DNA of 64,000 bases, taken from the NCBI GenBank assembly GCA_019095985.1, contig CM032666.1, forward strand, positions 4,851,216 through 4,915,215, in the 5' to 3' direction. The DNA comes from Streblospio benedicti. Lineage: Eukaryota > Annelida > Polychaeta > Spionida > Spionidae. The notes under the pieces were generated by a model. The model was not told where the DNA came from and made no database searches. It saw only the letters and a list, made by a program, of their open reading frames with translations. Position numbers and translations under genes: made by a program. Positions 62,937-64,000 of the stretch are shown here, one piece after another (the first letter of the stretch is position 1; every line of letters starts with the position of its first letter).

Positions 62937-64000
62937 ACTGTTGTAAAACATACAAACATGGTAATGGTCATGACTTATTCAAATATGCTTGTATTTTATG
63001 ATAAAAAGAATTTCATTAATTTGAAAAACTGATATGTTGTAGGTGCTTGCATGAATTTCACAAAATGAATTAAATCAAATAAGAAAAGGGAATCATTGTT
63101 AAAAAAGAAATTATTATCTAATACTACACTACCACTAACTTTAACAGTAATTATAAAGGAAAGAGAAAAAATCCATATTTTCTTGCAAAATTCACCATGA
63201 GAAACTGCCAATTAAATACTAAACTTTCCATGATACCACAATCTCACTTTCTGGTGAGAGACTTTGGCACTGTCTTATCAGTCACCGAGTGTTTTCAGCT
63301 CAGGTTTAGCTAGTTTTAGCTCCAATGAGCAACTGCGTCTGTATCATATGCCTCACAAATGCCAACATGAAAGGATTAACACATATATTTGTTTTGTTTT
63401 TTCTATTGTGCATATTAAACGAAGCAACATGTTACAGGACAGACAACACAATTAGAAGCTACAAAGTTCGGGGGGTAAGTGGAAATTTTTCTCTGCTTGA
63501 ATACCCAGGTACTTTCATGTGTATTTTAAAACCATTTGTGTCATAAGTTTCAATAAGCAGGAGGTTTGTAATTGATGCAATGTTTTTTTACATAAAATAA
63601 CTTAAAATATTTGAAAAATTATGGACAATTTCTAAAGCAACTCAAAGGCATTTTCACTTGATCATTTATAAATTACTGATATTATTTGTAAGTGCAAAAT
63701 TCAATTTCATAGTGAACTAGGTTGTTGAGCGTAACACAATGTAACCATAATGCCTATCAAAATAGCTGTCCTGATATAAAGGTATCACATTTATTCATCG
63801 TCAGTTTTTACTGGCACTATTATAATATTCCACAATTATTAGTAGTAAATACTAATACATGTATATACTGAATAGAGCTTTCATTTCATGTAACAAGCTT
63901 TGTTCATTGAATGGAGGTTACTGTTGGGTTCTGGTATAGACATGATTAATTGTTTTTGTTCTCAGAACCATCTTTATTTCCTGTCCTTGCAGACGTTTCG
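62937..64000. other. AT-rich, no gene recognised
   Basis: No BTAF1-like coding was found on the minus strand. The last bases contain a pyrimidine-rich acceptor-like TTCCTGTCCTTGCAG on the plus strand, too near the edge to judge. Confidence 0.5.

Noticed and set aside
1-64000. CRISPR arrays, operons, LTR retroelements, tRNA or rRNA genes
   Set aside because: No regularly spaced short repeats with unique spacers, no LTR pairs with polymerase, and no convincing cloverleaf or rRNA sequence were seen.

Overview
This is an AT-rich metazoan nuclear window with long introns, dense short repeats and canonical GT-AG splice sites. No bacterial, viral or organellar genes are visible. The protein similarities, low GC and many TACATGTA-type words suggest a marine invertebrate, perhaps a mollusc, but the species cannot be fixed from the sequence.

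Two host genes account for nearly all the coding signal. (1) A cytochrome P450 lies on the minus strand, from its ATG at 10317 to beyond the left edge. Eleven phase-consistent exons give 490 codons, with the I-helix AGHETT, the ExxR motif, PERF and the haem cysteine; only the last exon(s) are missing. (2) BTAF1, the TBP-associated Mot1-type SNF2 ATPase, occupies the rest. Its N-terminal part is on the plus strand (11 exons, 13673-29724). The remainder is on the minus strand (27 exons, 60288 down to 36954).

The two BTAF1 halves point in opposite directions and are separated by exactly 100 Ns (32449-32548). The last plus-strand exon ends in phase 2, the first minus-strand exon begins with the one base needed to complete that codon, and the protein continues with no missing block relative to animal BTAF1. 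The simplest reading is one intact gene whose right-hand contig is placed backwards in the scaffold. A genuine inversion inside the intron is the alternative. If the contig is turned round, P450 and BTAF1 form a divergent pair sharing a roughly 3.3 kb upstream region. The first (very short) BTAF1 coding exon and its last exons are not found.

The introns are full of mobile-element remains: fragments of an L1/Tx1-like LINE, a tRNA-derived SINE, Tc1/mariner-like, piggyBac-like (TTAA) and hAT-like non-autonomous elements, long foldback hairpins, and nested composites. Several insertions show readable target-site duplications. One hAT-like element still carries a zinc-finger exon. The left contig ends inside a composite repeat also present in inverted orientation at 47.8-49 kb, which fits an assembly break there. 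I found no convincing new biological system. The most notable points are the split BTAF1, a pure (CAG)17 tract ending on a splice donor, and a set of CAG-ended elements with 5-6 bp target duplications.
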